Assembly: GCA_965153355.1 (NCBI GenBank)
Contig: OZ231128.1
Coordinates: 7,006,001 to 7,070,000 of the forward strand
DNA: 64,000 bases
Source: Flaccisagitta enflata
Lineage: Eukaryota; Chaetognatha; Sagittoidea; Aphragmophora
Direction of reading: 5' to 3'
In this document: positions 45,003 to 55,352 of the stretch, piece by piece
Layout of the letters: every line of letters starts with the position of its first letter
How positions within the stretch are numbered: position 1 is the first letter of the stretch
The notes under the pieces: generated by a model
Told to the model about the DNA's origin: nothing
The model's input: only the letters and a program-made list of their open reading frames with translations
Databases searched by the model: none
Program-made: the position numbers and the translations under genes

Positions 45003-45072
45003 TTGGTTTTCGAAGACTTATGTTTAAACCTCAGTAGCTACATGATATCAGCCTTGTGAGGGCCACTACCAA

Positions 45073-45290
45073 ACCAGTTGCCCAAGGGCAGTTTGTGGTC
45101 AGCCATCCCCTCTTCCCTGCTGTGCATGTTTGTGAGTATGAGTTTGTGGAAGCAGGGAAGTGGCCCCATATGGGGTGAAGAACACTTTTTCAGGCAGTGG
45201 TTTAAAAGGGTCGGGTGAATTTCCTTATGTCCGTCCCTAGATCCATATGCATGTCCATCCTTCCCTACATCCCTCCACCAACGCTTCTGA
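45073..45290. mobile_element. F-family long end, degraded
   Basis: CCAGTTGCCCAAGGGCAGTT, GTGGTCAGCCATCCC, AGCAGGGAAGTGGCCCCATA, then GTGAATTTCCTTATGTCCGT and a short ATCC array. Confidence 0.6.
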
Positions 45291-45650
45291 ACTCTCAAAC
45301 TCCCATGGAATAATGACAAAATGCAAACTTTCCTTTCAATAACATGGAAAATTTACAAAAGAATTGAAAAAAGCCAATTTCTTATTAAATAACAAAATAA
45401 AATAAGGTGTAGAATTCTAATTAGATAACATAGAAAATTGATAAAAAACAAAAAGAAATGTGAAATTCCCATTGAATCACATGTAATTGATGAGAAATTG
45501 AGAAAAAGAGCAGCCTGAAAGACCAAGTTTCAGGGCAAAAAGCTGAAAAGAGGCTGTTTAAGCTTATTTTTTTCAAGAAAGAAACCAGGCCTGAAATGAC
45601 TGATATGGCTTGAAAAAGCTGATCTTATGCTGTAGGGTCAATTTGAGGTT

Positions 45651-45898
45651 TCTAGGCAGCGGCTCAGAAGGAGATGAAGTTCTGAAGAAGACAGGGGGAC
45701 TTTCATTTGTCAGTTCGTTTGTCTGTTTGTCTATCCATTTGTCCGCCTCATCAGGCCTACCAGACCTAATATCTGGCCTATACAGCCTCAAATCTGCCCT
45801 CTCAGGCTTCAAATCAGCCCTCCCAAGCCTCAAATCTGCACTTTCAAGCCTTAAATCTTCCCTCTCAAGCCTATCATCTGCCCTTGTTGGCTTATTAG
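45651..45898. mobile_element. F-family short end with minisatellite
   Basis: TCTAGGCAGCGGCTCAGAAG, GACAGGGGGACTTTCATTTG, a GTTTGTCT array and CAAATCTGCCCTCTCAGGCT units. No right arm. Confidence 0.6.
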
Positions 45899-45923
45899 GA
45901 AAGGAAATCAATTTTTGCCCATT

Positions 45924-46055
45924 TTTAAATTGAATGTTTTCACTGTTTCGCTCGCCATTTCTAAACGGTTAGAGCCACAAGTGCCAGATTGCGCTCATTT
46001 TGTAGATTTTTTGATGTAGATTAATTTCCTTAAATTTAAAAAAGTTTACTAGATA
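45924..46055 (-). repeat. Outer right arm, inner part
   Basis: TTTCACTGTTTCGCTCGCCA, GAGCCACAAGTGCCAGATTG and TTTGATGTAGATTAATTTCC. Inverse of 38,880-39,012. Confidence 0.85.
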
Positions 46056-46289
46056 GACTTAGACTCGAAAGTTTTCCTAGGTCAGTAAGTAGCTCAATCT
46101 TTTGCATGGACCTGCTCAGCGCTTTCAACAATGTACGTTTCAAATTTCAAGGTTCTGGCTCAAATACTTTAGAAGTTATGAGCATTTGTTTGAACCATAT
46201 CAAACTGAAAAAGTTCCAGGAGAATTTTTAAACTTTCTTTGAAAATATGGCCGGCAGTGAATTTCAACAGAGTCCAAGTTTCTTGAAAA

Positions 46290-46690
46290 AAAAGTAAAGT
46301 TACAGGATTTTGGATCTAGGCAAATCAAACAATTTCCTATTGATTGCACCCTACTTTTAAAAACCATTTTTCAAAAAAATATTTTGTGATTTTTTTTTTA
46401 AGTCCCCAACGTGCAGAACAAAAATTTTCAAAGTTTTTTGAAAAAAAAAATGAAAATACAAGATTTTGGATCTAGGCAAATCAGAAAATTTCCTATCGAT
46501 TGCACCCCACTTTTAAAAACCATTTTTCAAAAAAATATTTTGTGATTTTTTTTTCTAAGTCCTCAACGCGTGACACAAAAATTTTCAAAGTTTTTTTGAA
46601 AAAAGTGAAAATGCAAGATTTTGGATCTAGGCGAATCAAACAATTTCCTATTGATTGCACCCCACTTTTTTTTTTCAGAAAAAAAATCCT
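46290..46690 (+). repeat. ~154-bp tandem repeat, 2.6 copies
   Basis: TTTTGGATCTAGGCAAATCA recurs at about 46,309, 46,463 and 46,618. Each is followed by ATTTCCTATNGATTGCACCC and AAAAACCATTTTTCAAAAAA. It separates the two parts of the right outer arm. The Phe/Lys-rich frames at 46,493-46,799 are shadows. Confidence 0.8.
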
Positions 46691-46901
46691 CATTAAGGGC
46701 TTTTTTTGGGGCCGTTTAAAATTTTGGTTAATGAGATCAACAGAGTTATGTGCATACACCAAGGTATCTTTCAGGACTAAATTAAGGCTGATTGATTAGA
46801 CCTCAAGCTCATGCCGTTAATCCCTCTGGCCCAGCCACATTTAAAAGAGAAATCGGAAAATTCACCAGGACTCAGATTCCGGATGTAAGGTCAATCTCTA
46901 T

Positions 46902-47131
46902 ACTAGCTGTTCTAGAAGCCGAGATATCTTTGAAGGTGACCCTAAAGAAAAGCTTTTGTACTGCAACCACCAATTCATCATCAACCCCTAAAATGTTAAA
47001 TTAAACAAATCTCCGCATGAGAAAAAATTTGCCGCCATGTTATTCTAAGTCCCAATACATCATAAAACACCAGGAACATGGTCTGATGCGGGGTCATTGA
47101 TGCCTGCCTTTATAGGGCTATTGGGGACAGG
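46902..47131 (-). repeat. Outer right arm, terminal part
   Basis: ACCACCAATTCATCATCAAC, GCCGCCATGTTATTCTAAGT, TGGTCTGATGCGGGGTCATT, ending GGGCTATTGGGGACAGG. Inverse of 38,641-38,880. Confidence 0.85.
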
Positions 47132-47161
47132 ATGCACAAACAAACACACACAGACAAACAA

Positions 47162-47310
<149 letters not shown>

Positions 47311-47436
47311 CAAACAAACACACAGACACACGCACAAACACACACAAACAAACAATCCAACAAACACACAAAACACACATGACACACATAACACACATAA
47401 CACACACAAATACAAATACCCACACACTCGCCCGCC

Positions 47437-47669
47437 ATTCAGGAAATTTCCTTTTTCGAGCTTCCAGAGGAGGTTATTTTGCATTACCGTCAATGCGAAG
47501 GCGTTGAGGAGCCCAAGCCCCAGCCCCTGCCGACCCACGCCGGACAACGACGCATTTGGCTTTTGTTCGAACATCCAGAGTCTTCGATTTACGCTCACGG
47601 GTTGGCGCTTTGGTCCGTCGGCGTCACGCTTTTGTCCATATCCGTCTTTTGTCTAGAAACGCTGGGCAT
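47437..47669 (+). pseudogene. Shaker-type (Kv1) potassium-channel exon or exon fragment
   Basis: The frame gives IQEISFFELPEEVILHY, then QRRIWLLFEHPESS, then LLSISVFCLETL. These align without gaps to the end of the T1 tetramerisation domain, its linker and transmembrane segment S1 of Kv1 channels. Hallmarks are FYEL, PLP, QRQVWLLFEYPESS and SVFCLETL. Kv1 subunits form tetrameric voltage-gated K+ channels in the plasma membrane of excitable cells; T1 assembles the tetramer. A possible splice acceptor, CCATTCAG, ends at 47,442. Homology stops after LETL at 47,664; a weak donor GTTTCT lies at 47,670. No T1 start, S2-S6, voltage sensor or GYG pore is seen in the window. Several normally constant residues differ (His for Tyr in FEYPESS, Trp in S1). 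It may be one exon of a large-intron gene or a captured, decaying fragment; both remain open. Homology is near certain, functional status is not. Confidence 0.8.
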
Positions 47670-47786
47670 GTTTCTATATTTTCCTTTGTTCTCTTTATTG
47701 TTAGTTCAAAGGCAGTTAATACAAAATCTTTCCCCCTTGACTCGATTCAAATCGTCTCGTCCCTTGACGTCCTCTATGACTAACAC

Positions 47787-47888
47787 TCCCATCTCCTGAC
47801 TTGTGTGCCCTTCTTGCTTAATGTGGTACACCGGCTTGGTGTCTTCCTCTCCTCTCAAATCCACTTTGTTCCCGATAAATCTGTCCAC
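47787..47888 (-). pseudogene. Possible Rho-family GTPase segment (G4 motif)
   Basis: Minus-strand frame FIGNKVDLRGEEDTK then HIKQEG and QEMG. It resembles the G4 region of Rho GTPases: (V)GNKxDLR for guanine recognition, then about 17 residues with a KQE word before an E-G turn. Beyond residue 34 (leftwards of 47,787) the similarity ends; the expected ECSAKT (G5) is absent. Upstream sequence on this strand is purine-rich and a poor acceptor. It lies about 120 bp downstream of, and opposite to, the Kv segment. If real it is a fragment. A chance match is quite possible because only some 30 residues are involved. Confidence 0.3.
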
Positions 47889-47896
47889 TCACTCTC

Positions 47897-47899
<3 letters not shown>

Positions 47900-47932
<33 letters not shown>
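47900..47932. repeat. (CT)n microsatellite
   Basis: Short CT run. Confidence 0.9.
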
Positions 47933-47936
<4 letters not shown>

Positions 47937-49447
47937 CTTTTTGGACGATAGTTTTCAATGGCAAACGAGATCAATCCTGATTTTTTTTCCTAAAACAAGA
48001 ATTGGATAAATGAGATTACCCACACTATCGAGTTAGGGCTGACAACAACGAACATGCTATTGTACCCGTTGATAACGTTTACAGCATGAACATATATATT
48101 CATGAATTTCAACCGTTCCATGACAGAGTGAGTGAAGTGAGTGAGCGAGCCCATGAACGGAGCGAGTGAGTGGAGCGCGCGAGCAAAGCGAGCATAGCGA
48201 AGCGGAGCGCTAAAGAGTGAGTGAGCAGAGTGAGCGGGACGAGCAAACGAACAGACCGAGCGATCGAGTGGCCCTTTCATAACGCTATTGTCATATATAC
48301 GTGTAGCAACAGGCCCTTACACAATGGAATTGCGTAAGACTACGTCCATCTACACCGTCAGTCCTCCTCCTCCTCATCCTCATTCCTCTTCCTCAGTCAA
48401 TCATCGTTAACAGCCAAAATTCGGCCAACAATTATTGTAATAAGATCAGCATATATGTGAAAAACTGGCATTGACATGATCATGTTGGCGAGAAGAATCA
48501 TCGCTCATTTTCAGTTGGCAAAATAATGACGTGCAATTTGTAACGCATAAGTGGGAAGACAAATAGGTTTAATCGGGATTTTGAATTTATCGTATATTCA
48601 ATCAGGAAGACCATATTACGCAACCAACTTGTATCCTTTTGTGTTATGCACTCTTGTTTGATGCTGGGTATTGGATAACCACTCATGCGCATTTGACACA
48701 TTCATATGGGGGATAAATTTCACGCGATAATATGCGATGTGAGAAGAACTGAATTCTATTGGTTAAGGCAATGCTTAGTAACCATGGCTAAAAAAAACTA
48801 GATAGTCAATTGCTTCAAATCCAAAAATGCTAAACCTTTCAAATTTATTTTTATCTTATTTTTATATTTTTTTCTGCTTTTAAAGAGCTCAAAAAAATCT
48901 TTCCTTTGAGATCTTTCTGAACATTCTAGCTTCATAACTTTAGAAGTTATGCAGTGCTTTCACGCTCAAGGAAGAAATCCTGATAATAAGGTTTTATTCA
49001 TTGGAAAAACATGATTATCATGCGTGAAAGCACTACAGATGTTTTAAAAATAACCACTCAAAAATCTCAAATCTGGTTTCCATCAAATCAGAGTCACAAA
49101 CTTTGAATTGAAACAGCTTGGAATCATGAATTTTGCTTGGTTTCATCTTGTAGATAATTAAAAATACTTTATGATCACTCAAGATTTTGTACTATTTATT
49201 TTATTTCCTCATTCTACAGAATAATTACATTAAAAAGTACTTTGTTGATAAAGGCCAAAAAGTGCTCTTTTTGGCATTTTGGAAAGTGAGTGTTGAACTT
49301 CAATCTTACTAATTTCTAAACGACTTTAGCTACAAATTTCTACTTGGTCTAGATTTTTAGAATTTTTGAAGCTTTTTAATGATGAAAATTGAGCGTTTTA
49401 TTTATTTATTTTTTTTTTTTTTTGGCCATGGTTGTTTTGAAAATTCA
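47933..49447. other. Non-coding region with a GAGCG-rich patch
   Basis: At 48,125-48,265 there is a run of irregular GAGCGAGTGAGTG/GAGCGAAGCG words (about 140 bp). A CTC-rich patch lies at 48,361-48,395. From 48,780 to 49,430 the sequence is AT-rich with no recognised feature. Frames of 67-96 codons here lack any protein motif. Confidence 0.45.
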
Positions 49448-49560
49448 GTCGCGGATGGATGGGCAGGAGAAGTAATGCAAAAACCGTTCGCAATTCAAAA
49501 AGGTGGAGTGACGGACCGACCAACACGGCAAGGTGTAGAGTTGCGTGTCCGCGACTTTAA
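49448..49560. mobile_element. Short G-family element
   Basis: AGTCGCGGATGGATGGGCAG, GGAGTGACGGACCGACCAAC, GTGTAGAGTTGCGTGTCCGC then GACT. Closely related to the 3,264 copy. Confidence 0.7.
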
Positions 49561-49621
49561 AAAAATAAATCATGATGCCTATGATGAACCTAAATCATTC
49601 TTGGTTTCAGTATGAAATAAA

Positions 49622-49880
49622 TACAGTAGATCCCGTCTAGACTTGAGATAACGGGGGCAAGTACTACAGGAAAAAATTGCTTAGAATCGAATTTGCTTCA
49701 ACTTTCCCACAGTATGTTCTGTAAGAATATTGCTCATTTGGCAGATGATAGGGAGCGTAACTATGTGACGGCCCCTAGCAACCGCCATACTATGCCAACC
49801 TGGGGGCTGGGGCATTAGCCGGAATGACAAGCCATGAAGCTGCATTATAAATTTTACCTGAAAAATTGTAGGGCTCATGC
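49622..49880 (+). mobile_element. Second member of the giant-element family, left end only
   Basis: TACAGTAGATCCCGTCTAGA matches the giant element's terminus. It is followed by CAACTTTCCCACAGTATGTT and GATAGGGAGCGTAACTATGT, as in the subterminal region near 35,330-35,420. The interior then diverges (GCCAACCTGGGGGCTGGGGC). No matching right end was found nearby. Confidence 0.55.
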
Positions 49881-50050
49881 TAATTTCAATGCCAATGCTA
49901 ATGCCAATATTTTGTAGTTTTTTTTTAACTTAAATTAATGAAATTCTTGATAAAAGTCTACATTCATACTAGTGACAATGTTGACATCAACACCCCAGGT
50001 TGGTATAGTATCCTCTTACTCCCCCCCTCCTCGCCATACCAACATTATCT

Positions 50051-51190
50051 GTGATGATCCATGTCTCTTGTCACTGCCAATCCTGCCCCTGCCAACTCTG
50101 TCCATCACATTATCTCTGTCTCCTCTCACTGCCGATTCTGCCGCTACCGACTCAGTTCATCACCCTATATCTGTCTCCTCTCACTGATGATTCTGCTGCT
50201 GCCGACTCTGTTCATTTCCTTTTCCATGTCTCCTAAAACTGCTGATTCTGCCGATGCCGACTCTGTACATTTCATTCTCACTGGCTCATGTCGCTGCCAA
50301 CTCTGCCGACTGCCGACACTGCTGACTGCCGACTCTGCTGACTGCTGGCTCTGCCGACCCTGCCGACCCTGCTGATTGGTGACTCGTCCATTTTTTTTTA
50401 GAATATTTTGTTCCAATTTTTTTTTTCAATTAAAAAAAAAAGTATATTGTTTTCTTCAAAATCTAATTCAGCTGCGTCTCTCTGGGAGGAGTCATACATT
50501 CCAAATAAGATTCCATCCTTTCAACACGCTGTTACCATGGGTGTACGGGGAGTGATGTCAGGGACGTCGGCCGATGTCCCTGTTTGTCGGACTTACACCC
50601 CTGTCGGACTTAAACCCATGCAGAAAAAGCAGGCAAAAAATAAAAAAGAAATGAAAGAAAAAGAAAACAGGAGTGAAAATGCATATTCAGGGGAAGAATG
50701 AGAGAATATTTGTGGTTTTCTAACAAATTAGGCTGTTGTTTCTTGCATGAGAGTGTAATTTAAGATCTGGAAAGATTAAATAGGTAATAAAGCCTGTTGG
50801 GCTTGAGGCTCTGTCGGACTTGAAACTGGTTGCCGACGGCCCTTTGAGATTCCGCGCCAGACACTTATGGCTGTTACTGAAGTGAATCAAAGATTTTTCT
50901 CGTCAGGATTAGAGATTAAAGAATTTGATTTTACAAAAAGCTAAATATTGAAAGTTCTATATTTGTGTTTGTGCTAACTCTGAATACGTCAGTCTACCAG
51001 AATACACCAAATTGGATTATGTATTTCAATTAGGTGAGCTAGTATTATTTCGTCCATGCATTGTTATTGTCAGAATTTTGATGAAATTGGAAATGATCAT
51101 CCAAGGTCTGTAATGAGTGAGAAAATATTTCAATAAATTTGAATTCCGCAATATGGGTTCTTTAAAAAAACTTCGGCGCTGTCAATTTCA
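50051..51190 (+). repeat. Left arm (1.14 kb) of large palindrome
   Basis: From GTGATGATCCATGTCTCTTG to CGGCGCTGTCAATTTCA. It contains TCACTGCCGATTCTGCCG-type ~57-66-bp repeats (50,060-50,375), the CAGGGACGTCGG palindrome and an AT-rich inner part. The entire arm is repeated inverted at 52,299-53,446 with small differences. Cys/Ser/Leu frames on both arms are mirror shadows. Confidence 0.9.
50559..50582. repeat. 24-bp near-palindrome CAGGGACGTC...
   Basis: CAGGGACGTCGG followed by CCGATGTCCCTG, with TGTCGGACTT motifs downstream. Confidence 0.75.
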
Positions 51191-51639
51191 CATTTGTTCA
51201 GGGGTTTATGCTAATGCCCCTGCCCCCAAGGTTGACATTAAGTCGCAACCGCCGAACATACAGTAACATATGCCACCTACCCAGCTCTCTTGAGCAGTCG
51301 GGCGATAGCTGGGAATGGCTGAAAAAAGAAAACAATAGCCTAATGGTAACAGCAGAATATTTTGAACTATAAGCAAAGAGCTTGGTTTTGCACTTCCTTC
51401 AATCAGGGGCCTTAGTTTGTATTGAGCATTGACTTTTTTTCTTTTTTCTTTCTTTCTTTTTTTTTTCTTTTTCTTTTTTTTTTCTTTTCTTTCTTTTTTC
51501 TTTTTTTTTCTCTTTTTTCTCCACTTCCCCCTTTCTTTCCTCTTTGTTTCTATAACAATTAAGGGGGCCCTCCGGGCCCCCTGAAGGCTCGGGCCCCTAT
51601 AATTTTTTTAGGTTCTATAGGCCTCTGCGGGGCTCTGCC

Positions 51640-51745
51640 GGTACGGGTGGGCAGGGGCGGCAAAAAAAAAGCAAAGTGTGATGGACTGTCCAACCGACTG
51701 ACAGACGGACAGAGCAGGTTGTAGATTTGCGTACATGCGACTAAA
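51640..51745. mobile_element. G-family element
   Basis: GGTACGGGTGGGCAGGGGCG, AAGCAAAGTGTGATGGACTG, a GACA/GACG core, then GCAGGTTGTAGATTTGCGTA + CATGCGACT. Nearly the same sequence recurs at 56,378-56,487. Confidence 0.75.
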
Positions 51746-51821
51746 AAAGCTAATGAAGCATTTTGGCAGGAGCTGTAATGCAAATAATGCCCATAAAAAC
51801 TGAACAAGCCCAAGAGGGCAA

Positions 51822-52106
51822 CAGTCGCGTGCGTCTGGAAATGACAAATGAAAGAGCCAAAACATGTTTAAATGTTAAGAATGTTAAAAATTGTTAAAAA
51901 CTGATAAAGAATAATAAAAATGTTAAAATATGTGACAAGATGTTAAGAAAGGTTAAGAAATGTTAAAAAAATGTTAAAGAATGTTAAAAAAATCTAAAAA
52001 ACCTTTAAAACAACTTTGTGACGGACAGAGGGACGGACGGACGGACGGACGGACGGACGGACCAAAAAGTGGCTTATAGAGTTGCGTAGTACGCGACTAA
52101 AAAATG
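51822..52106. mobile_element. G-family element with TGTTAAAAA core
   Basis: Left end ACAGTCGCGTGCGTCTGG, about fifteen ATGTTAAAAATG-type units (51,866-52,000), a GGAC array (52,024-52,062), right end GGCTTATAGAGTTGCGTAGT + ACGCGACT. Confidence 0.75.
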
Positions 52107-52298
52107 GGGAAAATAAAACTATTGGCAGTAACAAATCATTAAACATGATAAGTTAAACACAATTTAACACTTTTTAAACTTTAAACACACTGTTTTATTA
52201 CTCTATGGAGAAAAAAACCATAGATTTTGTAATGCGTGGAAGAAAATTAGAGACAGGAGGGGGAAATAATCAAAGGTTGTTGAACTATATACACCCCT

Positions 52299-53446
52299 GA
52301 AATTGACAGCGCCGAAGTTTTTTTTAAGAACCCATATTGCGGAATTCAAATTTATTGAAATATTTTCTCACTCATTACAGACCTTGGATCATCATTTCCA
52401 ATTTCATCAAAATTCTGACAATAACAATGCATGGACGAAATGATACTGGCTCACCTAATTGAAATACATAATCCAATTTTGTTTATTCTGGTAGACTGAC
52501 GTATTTGGAGTTAGCACAAACACAAATATAGAACTTTCAATATTTAGCTTTTTGTAAAATCAAATTCTTAAATCTCTAATCCCGATGAGAAAAATCTTTG
52601 ATTCACTTCAGTATCAGCCATAAGTGTATGGCGCGGAATCTCAAAGGGCCGTCGGCAACCAGTTTCAAGTCCGACAGAGCCTCAAGCCCAACAGGCTTTA
52701 TTACCTATTTAATCTTTCCAGATCTTAAATTACACTCTCATGCAAGAAACAACAGCCTAATTTGTTAGAAAACCACAAATATTCTCTCATTCTTCCCCTG
52801 AATATGCATTTTCACTCCTGTTTTCTTTTACTTTCATTTCTTTTTTATTCTTTGCCTGCTTTTTCTGCATGGGTTTAAGTCCGACAGGGGTGTAAGTCCG
52901 ACAAACAGGGACGTCGGCCGACGTCCCTGACGTCCCTCCCCGTACACCCATGGTAACAGCGTGTTGAAAGGATGGAATCTTATTTGGAATGTATGACTCC
53001 TCCCAGAGAGACGCAGCTGAATTAGATTTCGAGGAAAAGAAAAAGAAAATAATATTCTTTTTTTTAATTGAAAAAAAAAATTTGAACAAAATATTCTAAA
53101 AAAAAATGGACGAGTCACCAATCAGCAGGGTCGGCAGGGTCGGCAGAGCCAGCAGTCAGCAGAGTCGGCAGTCAGTAGAGTCGGCAGTTGGCAGAGTCGG
53201 CAGCGACATGAGTCAGTGAGAATGAAATGTACAGAGTTGGCATCGGCAGAATTGGCAGTAGCAGGAGACATGGAAAAGGAAATGAACAGAGTTGGCAGCG
53301 GCAGAATCATTAGTGAGAGGAGACAGATATAGGGTGATGAACTGAGTTGGCAGCGGCAGAATCGGCAGTGAGAGGAGACAGAGATAATGTGATGGACAGA
53401 GTAGGCAGGGGCAGGATTGGCAGTGACAAGAGACATGGATCATCAC
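52299..53446 (-). repeat. Right arm (1.14 kb) of large palindrome
   Basis: Inverse of 50,051-51,190, from TGAAATTGACAGCGCCGAAG to GACATGGATCATCAC. Confidence 0.9.
52906..52929. repeat. 24-bp perfect palindrome CAGGGACGTCGG...
   Basis: CAGGGACGTCGG followed by its exact inverse. This is the right-arm copy. Confidence 0.85.
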
Positions 53447-53966
53447 GACTTAATGCCAACCTGGGGAGCAGGGGCATTAGCCGGAATGAGCCTGCCCTTT
53501 GCCCCTGACCTTTAATCTTACCATTCCATAATTGTTGTTACTATGGTTGGCTATCTCTTCCATTTCTCTTTCCCTTCCCGGTCTTGGTAGTTAATTAACT
53601 TCATTCTCCTACCTATTTAAGGAGGAATTGGAACGCCCCTGCCCTTTGACTGTCTCCTGACTCTGTCTCTGCCTCTGCCAATCCTGCCTATGCCAACCCT
53701 GTCCAGTACAACTCTGTGTCCTCTCGCTACCAATTCTGCTGTTGCAGACTCTGTCATCTTACCTCTGATCCCTTACCTCTGTCACCTGCCTGCAGGGGGG
53801 GAAAAAATCAAAAGCGACTCAAGAATATACACCCCTGCATATTTGTTTAAAAAAAAAGGGAAATATTCAAAACAATTTCCCCCTAAAAAAGTTCCTGAAA
53901 CAAAATTGGCCCTTGGTGATTGAATAAATGTCTGTGATGACCGTATGATTGAAGAGGTTACTCATT
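53447..53966. other. Non-coding sequence between two palindromes
   Basis: Begins with TGCCAACCTGGGGAGCAGGG (as at 49,793). Continues with CTGCCTCTGCCAATCCTGCC-type words resembling the palindrome arm repeat. No gene seen. Confidence 0.45.
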
Positions 53967-54528
53967 AGGGGTGGGGATAATGCACCTTAGTCAACGGATC
54001 AAGCTGCAGGTGAAGAATATGTGCTAACATGATGAGAATAGATGGTATACCAAGTTTCAGGACCTTTGGAACAGTTTCAGCCTAGCCCTCCACCCCCCCC
54101 CTGCCCCCAGGGCTTCAAAACCCAGAAAAAGCGATTTTTTTTTGCTATTTTAAGCGTGTTTGGCCTTCCAAATGTGTTAAAAAATGATAGAAAATACTAA
54201 AACACATTCTAAAATGTGTAACCTGCCATGTGATTACCCATTTGGGCTGTGATACAGGATTTTTTATGGTTATAGACCCTCCAGAATTACAGCAAAATGA
54301 TGATTTTTGCCAGTTTTAAGTAATTAAAGTTATATTGTGATATCATCTTTACGAAAATTTATGTTTTATGTTCATGGCAAGTATGTCGTTAGGGGCAGTC
54401 TGTGGGTGGGAAGGGGCAGTAATGCAGGTGGGCTGGGGCTGTCTTGTAGGTGGGCAGGGGCTGTTATGCTTAAAAATCACAATTTTAGCCAATTTTGCAT
54501 CATTGTATTATTTTGTATTATGAACCAA
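53967..54528 (+). repeat. Left arm (0.56 kb) of a second palindrome
   Basis: From AGGGGTGGGGATAATGCACC through TATGTGCTAACATGATGAGA and GGGGCAGTAATGCAGGTGGG to ATTATGAACCA. The inverse lies at 54,797-55,352 at about 90% or more by eye. Confidence 0.9.
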
Positions 54529-54796
54529 CCCTAGGATGGATGGGCACACTCTCTTAAAGAGTCGCTTTGCAAGCAACTTAAACATGAAAAAATGAATAAT
54601 GATATTGTACATCTCAAAGCACACACTCTTTTTATCATTACATCAGTTTTGCAATCAAATTTAAAAAAATGTGTCTTTGCTGTTGTTTCATCCAAAGCGA
54701 ATTTCATGATCATATTTGGGAGTGGTATGAAAAGGTTCCATAGGTGAGTGGTATGCAACCTAGCATCATAACCCAAATGGATGCACATTTTAGAAT
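54529..54796. other. Loop of the second palindrome
   Basis: About 268 bp, AT-rich. No recognised feature. Confidence 0.6.
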
Positions 54797-55352
54797 GGTT
54801 CATAATAGGAAAATTTACAATGATGCAAAATTGGCCAGAATTGTGATTTCTAAGCATAACAGCCCCTGCCTACCTACAAGGCATCCCCAGCCCACCTGCA
54901 TTACTGCCCCTGCCCACCCACTGACTGCCCCTAACAAAATACTTGCCATAAACATGTAACATAAGTTTTTGAACAGATGATATCACAATATAACTTGAAT
55001 TACTTAAAACTGGCAAAAATCATCATTTTGCAGTAATTCTGGAGGGTCTATAACCATAAAAAATCCTGTATCACACCTCAGATGGGTAATCACATGTCAG
55101 GTTACACATTTTAGTATGTGTTTTAGTAGTTTCTATCATTTTTTAACACGTTTGGAAGGCAAAACACGCTTAAAATAGCAAAAAAATCGCTTTCTCTGGG
55201 TTTTGAAGCCCTGGGGGCAGGGGGGGTGGAGGGCTAGGCTGAAACTGTTCCAAAGGTCCTGAAACTTGGTATACCATCTATTCTCATCATGTTAGCACAT
55301 ATTCTTCACCTGCAGCTTGATCCGTTGACTAAGGTGCATCATCCCCACCCCT
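54797..55352 (-). repeat. Right arm (0.56 kb) of a second palindrome
   Basis: From GGTTCATAATAGGAAAATTT to GTGCATCATCCCCACCCCT. Inverse of 53,967-54,528. Confidence 0.9.

Larger units (their letters stand above)
51191..52298. other. Loop of the 50.0-53.4 kb palindrome
   Basis: 1.1 kb. It contains an inverted CTAATGCCCCTGCCCCCAAG block (mirrored outside both arms at 49,793 and 53,452), a 125-bp pyrimidine tract (51,430-51,550), a GC-rich GGGGGCCCTCCGGGCCCCCT block, and two G elements. Confidence 0.6.

Noticed and set aside
46493-46799. Overlapping 89- and 99-codon frames on both strands
   Set aside because: They lie in a 154-bp tandem repeat and are mirror shadows with Phe/Lys-rich composition.
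47706-47786. Extension of the GTPase-like frame beyond residue 34
   Set aside because: No similarity to the expected GTPase C-terminal part (G5 ECSAKT-type motif); likely read-through.
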